Positions 15,238-21,617 of a stretch of DNA of 28,616 bases are shown one piece after another; the first letter of the stretch is position 1, and the number at the start of each line of letters is the position of its first letter. This stretch comes from an uncultured Lachnospiraceae bacterium (GTDB lineage Bacteria > Bacillota > Clostridia > Lachnospirales > Lachnospiraceae). The stretch is taken from contig CAJUHG010000039.1 of assembly GCA_910586005.1 (NCBI GenBank), forward strand, positions 1 through 28,616. Direction: 5' to 3'. A program made the position numbers and the translations under genes. Below the pieces are notes generated by a model that searched no databases, was not told where the DNA came from, and saw only the letters and a list, made by a program, of their open reading frames with translations.

Positions 15238-15474
15238 TTGAAGCACTATTGTAGATATTGTTTGCATTGTATTAGACAAGATGAAAATATTGGACTTTGT
15301 GAAAAGAAAAATGAAATGGTAAAAAGAACAAGTATTAGAAATGCCTGTATATACTTTGATTTTTGCGAAACAGATGCTTTTTATTATAACAGAACTGATA
15401 ATCCAGAGAAAGCGAAATACAAGCCAAGAGAGGTGAAAAGTAAGGAATGTGATGGTCAGTTATCATTATTTTGA
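15238..15474 (+). CDS. Cys-rich small protein ending in a beta-clamp-binding motif
   Basis: 78 aa from TTG 15238 (RBS AAGGTGG). N-terminal Cys spacing CRYCLHC plus C21, C36 and C43 suggests one zinc site. The last five residues are QLSLF, an exact match to the bacterial sliding-clamp-binding pentapeptide consensus, preceded by a flexible basic tail, so it probably docks on host DnaN. Possible effects: take over or regulate host replication. Function otherwise unknown. Confidence 0.7.
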   Translation: MKHYCRYCLHCIRQDENIGLCEKKNEMVKRTSIRNACIYFDFCETDAFYYNRTDNPEKAKYKPREVKSKECDGQLSLF

Positions 15475-15519
15475 AGATTCTATTCACAATATTAAGAAAA
15501 AATAAGGTGGTGAATATAA

Positions 15520-15588
15520 ATACTTGATTTCGGATATTACAACATGGACTGTATGGAGGGAATGAATAAAGAAAAGATAGGCGTTTGA
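15520..15588 (+). pseudogene. Short remnant resembling the N-terminus of a D12/N6-type DNA methylase
   Basis: An open frame of 22 codons from 15520 reads FGYYNMDCMEGMNK, ending KIGV at 15588. YNMDCMEGM is the characteristic opening of phage site-specific DNA methylases, but the frame ends after a few residues and no NPPY follows. I infer it is a broken gene start; coincidence is possible. Confidence 0.3.
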
Positions 15589-15607
15589 GATAGGACAGAG
15601 GATAAGA

Positions 15608-15850
15608 GTGATCAGTGCAAAATCTGTATTGCATTACAGTTATGGCATGACCAGTGATGAAAATAGGGATATGAAAGGAATAACGGGGATTATCACGGAA
15701 AAATCGACTTATTGCGAACATGCAAGGGCTAATTTGAAAGTAGATAAATTATATAGTAAGAAATACAAGAACGGAATGACAAGGCTGTTTTGTGATGATG
15801 AAATAGAACTGTTTGAGGAGGATAGTCAAAATGCTAACCCTGCCAATTAA
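15608..15850 (+). CDS. 80-aa hypothetical protein
   Basis: GTG start with AGAGGATA upstream; an internal ATG (15647) is an alternative. No recognisable family; the tail (CDDEIELFEEDSQ) is acidic. Its 3' end overlaps by 20 bases the start of the truncated ASCH-like frame at 15831. Codon use is like its neighbours. Lies in a stretch of gene fragments, so it may itself be degraded. Confidence 0.45.
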   Translation: MISAKSVLHYSYGMTSDENRDMKGITGIITEKSTYCEHARANLKVDKLYSKKYKNGMTRLFCDDEIELFEEDSQNANPAN

Positions 15851-15917
15851 AAAGAAGTGGTTCGACATGAATTTGTCGGGCGAGAAGAAAGGGAGGGAAA
15901 TATGGAGAGAAGTGTAA
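15831..15917 (+). pseudogene. Truncated ASCH-domain protein (N-terminal fragment)
   Basis: A 28-codon frame starting MLTLPIKKKWFDMNLSGEKK is the standard opening of phage ASCH-domain proteins (about 130-150 aa, RNA-binding), here closing after GREIWREV. It has an excellent ribosome site, GAGGAGGATAGTCAAA before the ATG, and overlaps the next gene's start at 15902. The remainder of the ASCH domain is missing, so this is a deletion remnant that may still serve as a coupling leader for the gene after it. Confidence 0.55.
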
Positions 15918-16219
15918 AAGCATTTGTCCTACCACACGAGACTTGGTACAAATATGTGGTTTCAGGAAAACCATATTTACATATAGGATTTTATTATAAA
16001 AGTGGTGGTACTGATGGAGAATTTAAGATTGTATGGGATGAAATTGACATTCAGTTACAGGCATATAGTGATTCTTGGGCAGTCTTGAAACAAATGCCAG
16101 AATTGATTGACCTTATGGCAAAGATTCATATTGAAAAATTAAAACCAACTATTCAAGAATTTTCAGAAATGTTGAAAAATATTGGATTCAAAGATTTTAC
16201 AGAACGTGAGAGAAAATAA
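15902..16219 (+). CDS. 105-aa hypothetical phage protein
   Basis: ATG 15902 chosen for RBS GGGAGGG; the extension to 15857 has none. 105 aa, mixed alpha/beta, with HIGFYYKSGGTDGEF and a helical tail. No family recognised. It is transcribed with the early operon and starts inside the ASCH fragment. Confidence 0.6.
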   Translation: MERSVKAFVLPHETWYKYVVSGKPYLHIGFYYKSGGTDGEFKIVWDEIDIQLQAYSDSWAVLKQMPELIDLMAKIHIEKLKPTIQEFSEMLKNIGFKDFTERERK

Positions 16220-16239
16220 TAAAGGTGTGAGGTAACAGA

Positions 16240-16662
16240 ATGAAAAAAGATGAAATAATAAGAATATTAGGAGATACAACACTTTGTACACCGCTAGGAC
16301 AAGCGGCTTTTGCAGCTATTGAAGATTTAAAAAAGCTGCAGCAGTATCAAGCAATTGGTACAGTTGAAGAAATTAAAGAAGTTTTACAAATTATCAGCGA
16401 GGGGCAAAATGATGTTGATGAAAGTGGTATCAGTGTAGGACTGTTACATATACTTTTGGAATATGCCAAATATAAGAAAATCGGAACAGTAGAGGAATGT
16501 CGAGCAGCAATGGAAAAACACAAAGAGAAGAAACTTGTTTATTATGATAATTGCAGTAACAAAGCACTTACAAGTAGATGTCCTTCCTGTTTTGAGCTTG
16601 TAACAGGGAAATATTGTGAATATTGCGGACAGGCTATTTTGTGGGAGGAAGATAAGGAATGA
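16240..16662 (+). CDS. Zinc-ribbon phage protein with IGTVEE repeats
   Basis: 140 aa, RBS GTGAGG. It contains two IGTVEE(I/C) units (residues about 39 and 85) and a C-terminal zinc ribbon with CPSC and CEYCGQ followed by LWEEDKE. This build (helical repeats, then one ribbon) is frequent in clostridial phages and is of unknown function; it may bind nucleic acid. Stop overlaps the next start (ATGA). Confidence 0.75.
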   Translation: MKKDEIIRILGDTTLCTPLGQAAFAAIEDLKKLQQYQAIGTVEEIKEVLQIISEGQNDVDESGISVGLLHILLEYAKYKKIGTVEECRAAMEKHKEKKLVYYDNCSNKALTSRCPSCFELVTGKYCEYCGQAILWEEDKE

Positions 16663-16856
16663 CCTATCAAATTGCAGACCAAAGAAACCCATTTATGGGA
16701 CTAAACAATCAAATCTGCAAAAATCCAGTTTACTGGTGTAGATTACATAGAATTTGGCTTTCAGAAGAAGATGTAACACGAAAAGCATGTAAATTTAAGA
16801 TGGATTTTGATTTGTTTGGCACTCATAAATGTGGGAATTTAGAGAAAAAAAGCTAG
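16659..16856 (+). CDS. 65-aa Cys-containing phage protein
   Basis: The ATG overlaps the preceding stop. Sequence NPVYWCRLHRIWLSEEDVTRKAC with C26, C43 and C58 resembles small Cys/His phage proteins that may hold a metal. No function known. Ends 11 bases before the ATG of the Dam-like gene, inside which no overlap occurs. Confidence 0.65.
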   Translation: MTYQIADQRNPFMGLNNQICKNPVYWCRLHRIWLSEEDVTRKACKFKMDFDLFGTHKCGNLEKKS

Positions 16857-16867
16857 GAGAAACAAGA

Positions 16868-17353
16868 ATGAATAAAGTTCACTTTAGCACAGGGAAAGAT
16901 GATTGGGGAACCCCACAAGAACTTTTTAATGCACTCAATAAAGAATTTCATTTTACATTAGATCCATGTGCCAATGATAATAACCATAAATGTGAAAAAT
17001 ATTATACAAAAGACCAAGATGGTTTAGCACAATCATGGGCGGGAGAAACCGTGTTCTGTAATCCGCCATACAGTCGAAAAACAAAATCAAATGCGGGTCA
17101 AATTGCATGGGTAGAAAAGTGTTATAAAGAAGCGCAGAAGGGGTGTACGGTAGTTATGCTAATACCAGCTCGCACAGACACTATTATGTTTCATGATTTT
17201 ATCTTAGGAAAGGCAGAAATACGTTTTATCAAAGGGCGGCTTAATTTTGAAATAGATGGAAAGAAAAGTAAAGATACAGCACCCTTTCCAAGCATGATTG
17301 TGGTATTTAGAGGTAACAAGGCAGTAAATGAAGTAAAAAGTATCATAATGTAA
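16868..17353 (+). CDS. Phage N6-adenine DNA methyltransferase (Dam-like)
   Basis: 161 aa from ATG 16868 (RBS AGGAG); the longer reading to 16829 lacks one. Motifs of the phage DNA N6-adenine methyltransferase family: WGTPQELF, LDPCAND (SAM/fold region), NPPYS (65-69, catalytic motif IV), LIPARTDT and RFIKGRLNF. Length is normal for the family. Methylates adenine in phage DNA, protecting against host restriction or timing replication/packaging. Target sequence cannot be read here. This is a complete methylase, unlike the one at 12595. Confidence 0.92.
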   Translation: MNKVHFSTGKDDWGTPQELFNALNKEFHFTLDPCANDNNHKCEKYYTKDQDGLAQSWAGETVFCNPPYSRKTKSNAGQIAWVEKCYKEAQKGCTVVMLIPARTDTIMFHDFILGKAEIRFIKGRLNFEIDGKKSKDTAPFPSMIVVFRGNKAVNEVKSIIM

Positions 17354-17365
17354 AGAGGTATTAAG

Positions 17366-17557
17366 ATGAGCATATGTCCGAAATGTGGAAGAAATTTTCA
17401 AAGACTTTTGACAATGTCAAGAACTGATAATAAAACTATGATTTGTGATGAATGTGGAATTAGAGAGGCTTTGAATAGTTTACCTGATGGAATACTAACA
17501 CCACAGGAGTGTACACAGTGTATTCAGCTTGCAGTAGAAGCAACGAAAGATAAATAA
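17366..17557 (+). CDS. Small zinc-ribbon protein
   Basis: 63 aa, RBS AAGAGG. CPKCGRNF at residues 4-11 and CDECGIREAL at 28-37 make a two-CxxC zinc ribbon similar to that of small phage transcription-associated proteins; a third pair CTQC is near residue 51. Unknown function. Last gene before the late-activator unit. Confidence 0.7.
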   Translation: MSICPKCGRNFQRLLTMSRTDNKTMICDECGIREALNSLPDGILTPQECTQCIQLAVEATKDK

Positions 17558-17668
17558 TAAGAGAACTAACGGTTATTTACCTATTAAAAAATAATTGAAC
17601 ATGATTCTGTTGAAAAGAATAATTTTATTTATAGATGTTGGAAATTGCGGATAGTTTTGAAAGGAAAA

Positions 17669-17748
17669 GGAGAGGGCTTTCGCCACCCTCCAATGGACAA
17701 TGATATTCTATCATATTTTGATAAAAAATAGAAGTAAATTGGAGGGTG
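17669..17748 (+). promoter_or_regulatory. Ribosome-site-sequestering hairpin with alternative pairing, upstream of the late-activator-like gene
   Basis: CACCCTCCAAT (17684-17694) is perfectly complementary to ATTGGAGGGTG (17738-17748), which contains the Shine-Dalgarno site of the gene at 17754. The same anti-SD can instead pair with an upstream GAGGG (17672-17676). The two folds are mutually exclusive, so the SD is either hidden or open. Between the arms are further small hairpins (TGATATTCTATCA). This looks like an RNA switch for translation; the trigger is unknown. The rest of the 17558-17668 gap is A+T-rich with no gene. Confidence 0.55.
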
Positions 17749-17753
17749 CTGGT

Positions 17754-18506
17754 ATGTACAAGGTAGATGTTAAGAAAATTATGGCACTGAAGAAAGCCGG
17801 ATGGGAAACAGAAGAAATTGCTTCAGAAATGCATATGGAACCAGATACTGTGGATAAATTAATATCTGGTTCCATAGAGATGAAAAAAGAGAATAAAAAG
17901 TTAGAGCAAAAACAGGAAAATAAAACAGAAGAAAAAAGAATATCTATTATTTCTCTTACACCAGAACAATTGAAGGAAATTTATGAAGAAGCCGCTGCTA
18001 TTGGGGCAAAAGAAGCATTAAATATTTTTGAAAAAGAACGAAAAAAGGAGTACAATAATAGAAAAAATCGTCGATTAAGAAATACGAAATTACTTTTGAA
18101 AAATTACCATATGTTAAAAGAGCATGCAGAAAATTCTGTATTCGGGCGTACACAAATGGAAGAATCCGCATTAGACATTTTAGAATCTATGATGTCAATA
18201 TATGACAATGAAGTTATCATTGAAAGTATAAAGCGCAGTGCTACTAGAACAGCAGTAATTGTTTCTCATATAGAAACAATGTTTGGATTATATGCTACAT
18301 ATTGTGATAATTCCCAAACGAGAGAGATTGATATGAGACGATATGAAGTTATATGGGATATGTACATGGCAGAGAATATTTTATCTGTAAAAGAAATAGC
18401 AGAAAAGCAGCATATGTCAAAAGATACCATTTATATGGACTTAAAAGTTGCAATAGAAAGATTAACAGCGTTGATTTTTGGGGTAGATGGTTTGAAAGTT
18501 CGATAA
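17754..18506 (+). CDS. HTH protein resembling late-transcription activators (ArpU/RinA or sigma-like)
   Basis: 250 aa from ATG 17754 (GGAGGG at 7 bases; earlier in-frame ATG at 17700 lacks a site). An N-terminal helix-turn-helix-like segment (KKIMALKKAGWETEEIASEMHM), a charged linker, and a C-terminal region whose last 50 residues (LSVKEIAEKQHMSKDTIYMDL) look like a sigma-region-4-type HTH. Position, last gene before a terminator and upstream of the terminase, is that of phage late-gene activators. Expression probably gated by the hairpin overlapping its ribosome site. Exact family not certain. Confidence 0.65.
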   Translation: MYKVDVKKIMALKKAGWETEEIASEMHMEPDTVDKLISGSIEMKKENKKLEQKQENKTEEKRISIISLTPEQLKEIYEEAAAIGAKEALNIFEKERKKEYNNRKNRRLRNTKLLLKNYHMLKEHAENSVFGRTQMEESALDILESMMSIYDNEVIIESIKRSATRTAVIVSHIETMFGLYATYCDNSQTREIDMRRYEVIWDMYMAENILSVKEIAEKQHMSKDTIYMDLKVAIERLTALIFGVDGLKVR

Positions 18507-18529
18507 ATCCACTATTTAAAAAATATTTC

Positions 18530-18545
18530 TATTGTAATTACAATA
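18530..18545. promoter_or_regulatory. Perfect 16-bp palindrome
   Basis: TATTGTAATTACAATA lies between the late-activator-like gene and its terminator. A perfect palindrome without spacer is a typical dimeric-repressor operator. No clear promoter around it, and A+T-rich chance palindromes occur, so this is only a candidate. The surrounding gap (18507-18704) otherwise contains the terminator and the leader described next. Confidence 0.3.
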
Positions 18546-18589
18546 TGAAAGTGAGAAAATTATATTTGTAAAATTCTAAATCAAACGTC

Positions 18590-18623
18590 AAAGGAAGTCT
18601 GAAATGATTGGACTTCCTTTTTT
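18590..18623 (+). terminator. Intrinsic terminator ending the early operon
   Basis: AAAGGAAGTC (18590-18599), an 11-base loop and GACTTCCTTT (18611-18620), perfect 10-bp stem, with TTTTTT running to 18623. It follows the last early gene and precedes the transporter cassette. Confidence 0.9.
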
Positions 18624-18643
18624 CATGCAGTTTTTCCGTGAAA

Positions 18644-18699
18644 GGAGGAGGACACAGACGAAGGAAAGCAGAAAGCTCCTCAAAAATAAAGATGGAGGA
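18644..18699 (+). promoter_or_regulatory. Leader of the transporter gene with alternative SD pairings
   Basis: GGAGGAGGA (18644-18652) is followed by CTCCTC (18676-18681) and then the real site GGAGGA (18694-18699), five bases before the transporter ATG. CTCCTC can pair with the first (GAGGAG, 6 bp) or with the second (GAGGA, 5 bp), so the first, which has no start codon behind it, may act as a decoy that frees the second. Same logic as at 17669-17748. No clear promoter seen. Confidence 0.4.
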
Positions 18700-18704
18700 A
18701 AAGC

Positions 18705-20090
18705 ATGAAATATACATTGATTGTATTGTTGACTTATGCAGCAGTAATGCTAGGAATTACAGTATTTTTAACAAAAAAAGAGAACAATATTGAGAGATTC
18801 TGTGTTGGAAATAGAAACACTGGTTGGATGGTATCTGCTTTAAGTATAGCAGCTACGTGGATATGGGCACCAGCTCTGTTCACATCAACCGAAAATGCAT
18901 ACACGAAGGGTTTTGCAGGGCTCTTTTGGTTTCTGGTTCCAAATGTATTATGTCTAATACTGTTCATTCCCTTTGCAAAAAAGATAAGGAAAGAAATGCC
19001 AGAAGGAATTACATTATCTGGTTATATGTATGAAAAATATCATTCGAAAGCTGTAAGAAATATCTATTTATTTCAGCTTAGTACATTGTCCGTATTATCG
19101 ACAGGAGTACAGCTGTTAGCCGGAAGTAAAATATTAAGTATGCTTACTAGAATACCATTTGTAGCTATGACAGTGATTATGGCAGTCATTGCATTTTCTT
19201 ATTCACAGTTTTCTGGGATAAAAGCATCCATTCTAACAGATGCAGTTCAAATGGTTCTTATGTTAGTTATTAGCATAGGTTTTGTTGTGTTTAGTGTAAA
19301 AAATGGTGGAGGACTGGAAACGCTGGTTACGGGTTTAGGAGGAGCCACAGGGAATGCTAGAGCGTTATTCTCAAATAAAGGGTGGGAAATTTTTTTAGGG
19401 TTTGGACTTCCTACCATGATAGGACTTATCTCTGGACCATTTGGAGACCAGTGTTTTTGGCAGAGAGCATTTTGTGTTAAGAAAGATAGAATAGGAAGGG
19501 CTTTCTTGGTGGGAGCATTGCTGTTTGGCATTGTACCTTTATCAATGGGACTTCTTGGTTTTATTGGTGCTGGTATAGGGTATGTCGCAGAGGATACTGG
19601 AGTAGTCAATTTTGAACTAATATGTACATTGTTACCAGCATGGATGGTTATTCCATTTTTGTTTATGATTGTATCAGGACTGTTGTCCACGATAGACAGT
19701 AATTTGTGTGCAATATCATCCCTTACAACAGATATTTTTAAGGAAAAGACACTTAAAAAAACAAAATTTGTTATGATTTTATTGTTAGTTTTTGGAATTG
19801 TCGTAGCTAATATACCAGATTTGACAGTCACGCATCTGTTTTTGATATATGGAACATTGAGAGCTGCTACCCTGCTCCCGACAATATTTACCCTCAAGGG
19901 AATAAAATTGAAGCCACAAGGAATTGTCACAGGAATTATATCTGCACTACTTATTGGATTGCCAATATTCGGATATGGAAATATACAGGGGATTGCAATT
20001 TATAAGACAATGGGCAGTCTTTTGACGGTTATTCTTTCTGGAGTAGTGGCTCTAGCGATAAGCAGAAAGAGAGGTATACAGAATGGGTGA
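18705..20090 (+). CDS. Sodium:solute symporter (SSS family) inside the prophage
   Basis: 461 aa with about 12-13 hydrophobic segments spanning its whole length, of the SSS/PutP type (LeuT fold): starts with a TM, then ENNIERFCVGNRNTGWMVSALSIAATWIWAP, the typical first conserved loop of SSS carriers, and later ISGPFGDQCFWQRAF, a conserved SSS motif. Length is normal. Substrate cannot be read; it should move a small solute with Na+ into the cell. Very unusual for a phage. RBS GGAGGA; its stop overlaps the following PP-loop gene by 8 bases, so it is translated with it. It could feed the neighbouring enzymes with a substrate, or be a lysogenic-conversion transporter. Confidence 0.9.
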   Translation: MKYTLIVLLTYAAVMLGITVFLTKKENNIERFCVGNRNTGWMVSALSIAATWIWAPALFTSTENAYTKGFAGLFWFLVPNVLCLILFIPFAKKIRKEMPEGITLSGYMYEKYHSKAVRNIYLFQLSTLSVLSTGVQLLAGSKILSMLTRIPFVAMTVIMAVIAFSYSQFSGIKASILTDAVQMVLMLVISIGFVVFSVKNGGGLETLVTGLGGATGNARALFSNKGWEIFLGFGLPTMIGLISGPFGDQCFWQRAFCVKKDRIGRAFLVGALLFGIVPLSMGLLGFIGAGIGYVAEDTGVVNFELICTLLPAWMVIPFLFMIVSGLLSTIDSNLCAISSLTTDIFKEKTLKKTKFVMILLLVFGIVVANIPDLTVTHLFLIYGTLRAATLLPTIFTLKGIKLKPQGIVTGIISALLIGLPIFGYGNIQGIAIYKTMGSLLTVILSGVVALAISRKRGIQNG

Positions 20091-20868
20091 TATACTTGGG
20101 AGAAAGCAGAGAATAAAAAATTCTGATTGGATAGATACATTTGAGAAAATAGAACAGTTGGTGACAAAAAAAGAACTGGATCAGCTAGTTAAGAAAACGA
20201 TAAAGGATATTAAAAAGAAGACCAAAGGGAAGAAAGCTGCGTATGCATGGAGTGGTGGAAAGGATTCGTTGGTACTCGGAGAAATCTGTCAACAGGCAGG
20301 GATAACTCCTTGTGTCCTCGTAATCTGTAATTTAGAGTATCAAGCATTTATAGAATGGATAGAGAAACATAAGCCTCCAGAATTGTCTATAATTAACACA
20401 GGACAGGATATGAAATGGCTAGTTGCCCATCCACAGATGCTTTTTCCACAGAATAGTAAATTTGCAGCACAATGGTTTCAAATAGTACAACATAGAGGGC
20501 AGACAAAGTATTATAAGCAGCATGAGTTAGATATATTACTCCTAGGAAGGCGGAGAATCGATGGAAATTATGTTGGTAAAGGGGATAACATCTATACCAA
20601 CGGGCAAGGGGTGACAAGATACAGTCCCATTGCAGATTGGACACATGAACAGATATTAGCATATATTCATTATTATAATCTGGAAATACCACCAATTTAT
20701 AACTGGAAGAATGGATATCTCTGTGGGACACATCCTTGGCCAGCAAGACAGTGGACTGGAAATGTGGAAAATGCATGGAAAGAGATTTATGAAATTGATA
20801 GCTCTATTGTGACTGAAGCAGCAGAGTATATCCATAGTGCAAAAGATTTTTTGAACAACTTTAAATAA
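20083..20868 (+). CDS. PAPS-reductase-like PP-loop protein
   Basis: 261 aa with PP-loop SGGKDS (57-62) in AWSGGKDSLVL, followed by an alpha/beta nucleotide-binding fold of the adenosine 5'-phosphosulfate/PAPS-reductase family (LLLGRRRIDGNY; SPIADWTHEQILAYI). The C-terminal ECGLH-type Cys motif of genuine sulfate-assimilation PAPS reductases is not seen, so it is probably an ATP-pyrophosphatase acting on another substrate, as are the DndC- and IbrA-like relatives. Overlaps the transporter gene by 8 bases (ATGGGTGA). No sulfate-reduction genes nearby. Confidence 0.85.
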   Translation: MGDILGRKQRIKNSDWIDTFEKIEQLVTKKELDQLVKKTIKDIKKKTKGKKAAYAWSGGKDSLVLGEICQQAGITPCVLVICNLEYQAFIEWIEKHKPPELSIINTGQDMKWLVAHPQMLFPQNSKFAAQWFQIVQHRGQTKYYKQHELDILLLGRRRIDGNYVGKGDNIYTNGQGVTRYSPIADWTHEQILAYIHYYNLEIPPIYNWKNGYLCGTHPWPARQWTGNVENAWKEIYEIDSSIVTEAAEYIHSAKDFLNNFK

Positions 20869-20960
20869 ATGCGCTGAGATTTAACAGCATTTATAGGTGG
20901 CTGCTTGCAAGTTATCATTTTTGCTATTTGCAGATAGCATATATATCATACGTCAATTGT

Positions 20961-20983
20961 TCCTCCAATAAATCATAGGAGGA
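20961..20983 (+). promoter_or_regulatory. SD-sequestering hairpin before the ParB-like gene
   Basis: TCCTCC (20961-20966) and GGAGGA (20978-20983) with an 11-base loop; the second arm is the ribosome site of the gene at 20991. Third instance in the window of an anti-SD pairing to an SD. The 122-base gap between the stop of the preceding gene and ATG 20991 otherwise holds a weak hairpin (GCTATTTGCAGATAGC, about 20924-20939) and nothing else recognisable. Confidence 0.45.
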
Positions 20984-20990
20984 CATGAGG

Positions 20991-21617
20991 ATGGAATTAA
21001 TTACCATGAAACTAGCTGACCTTGTCAAGCCAGAAAAGAATGTCAGAATCCATACCGAGCAACAGATAAGAGAGTTTCAACGTAGTGTGAAGATGTTTGG
21101 ACAAATTAGACCTATTGTCATTGATGAAAATAATGTTATTTTGGCTGGAAATGGTTTATATGATACGCTTGTTATTATGGGAAAGGAAACGGCAGATGTA
21201 TATCGGTATGACAATCTCAGTGAAAATCAAAAAAAGAAATTGATGATTGCGGATAATAAAATTTTCAATTTGGGTATTGAAAATTTAGAAACATTAAACA
21301 ATTTCTTAGAGGATTTGCAGGGGGATTTGGATATTCCAGGTTTTGATGAAGAAATTTTAAAACAGATGGTTTCTGAAGCTGAGGATATTACAGATAAGAT
21401 TTCCGAGTATGGAACACTTAACGATGAAGAAATTCAAACTATTAAGGAAAATGCCAAAAGGAAAGAGCAACAGATAAAGAAAATGGAAGATGGTAAAAAA
21501 TCAACATCAGAGTTGGAAGAATCATTACAGCAGGATTCTAACATGGATAACGAAGAAACCGGCGAAGTAAAGAAATTTGTTATTTGCCAAAAATGTGGAG
21601 AGAAGATATGGCTATAA
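20991..21617 (+). CDS. ParB/Srx-fold protein 1, altered active site, Cys pair at C-terminus
   Basis: 208 aa from ATG 20991 (GGAGGA 7 bases upstream; ATG 20985 is too close). N-terminal ParB-like domain (KLADLVKPEKNVRIHTE, FGQIRPIVIDENNVILAGNG, LMIADNKI) followed by a helical, charged region and a terminal CQKCGEKIW with one Cys pair. The canonical GHGR motif reads GNGL (53-56), so the conserved Arg is missing. The stop overlaps the next gene by 10 bases. Similar ParB proteins accompany phage DNA methylases and terminases; with the PAPS-like neighbours it probably acts in nucleotide or nucleic-acid modification. Confidence 0.82.
   Translation: MELITMKLADLVKPEKNVRIHTEQQIREFQRSVKMFGQIRPIVIDENNVILAGNGLYDTLVIMGKETADVYRYDNLSENQKKKLMIADNKIFNLGIENLETLNNFLEDLQGDLDIPGFDEEILKQMVSEAEDITDKISEYGTLNDEEIQTIKENAKRKEQQIKKMEDGKKSTSELEESLQQDSNMDNEETGEVKKFVICQKCGEKIWL

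Noticed and set aside
15191..15241. 16-codon peptide before the clamp-motif protein as a gene
   Set aside because: No ribosome site of its own; reported only as part of the intergenic description.
19247..19930. Long minus-strand frame of 227 codons within the symporter gene
   Set aside because: Lies wholly inside a well-supported transporter gene, has no ribosome site, and its sequence shows no domain; a shadow frame.
20083..20868. True sulfate-assimilation PAPS reductase (CysH)
   Set aside because: The C-terminal ECGLH-type Cys is absent and no sulfate genes adjoin it; the fold and PP-loop are shared by other enzymes.
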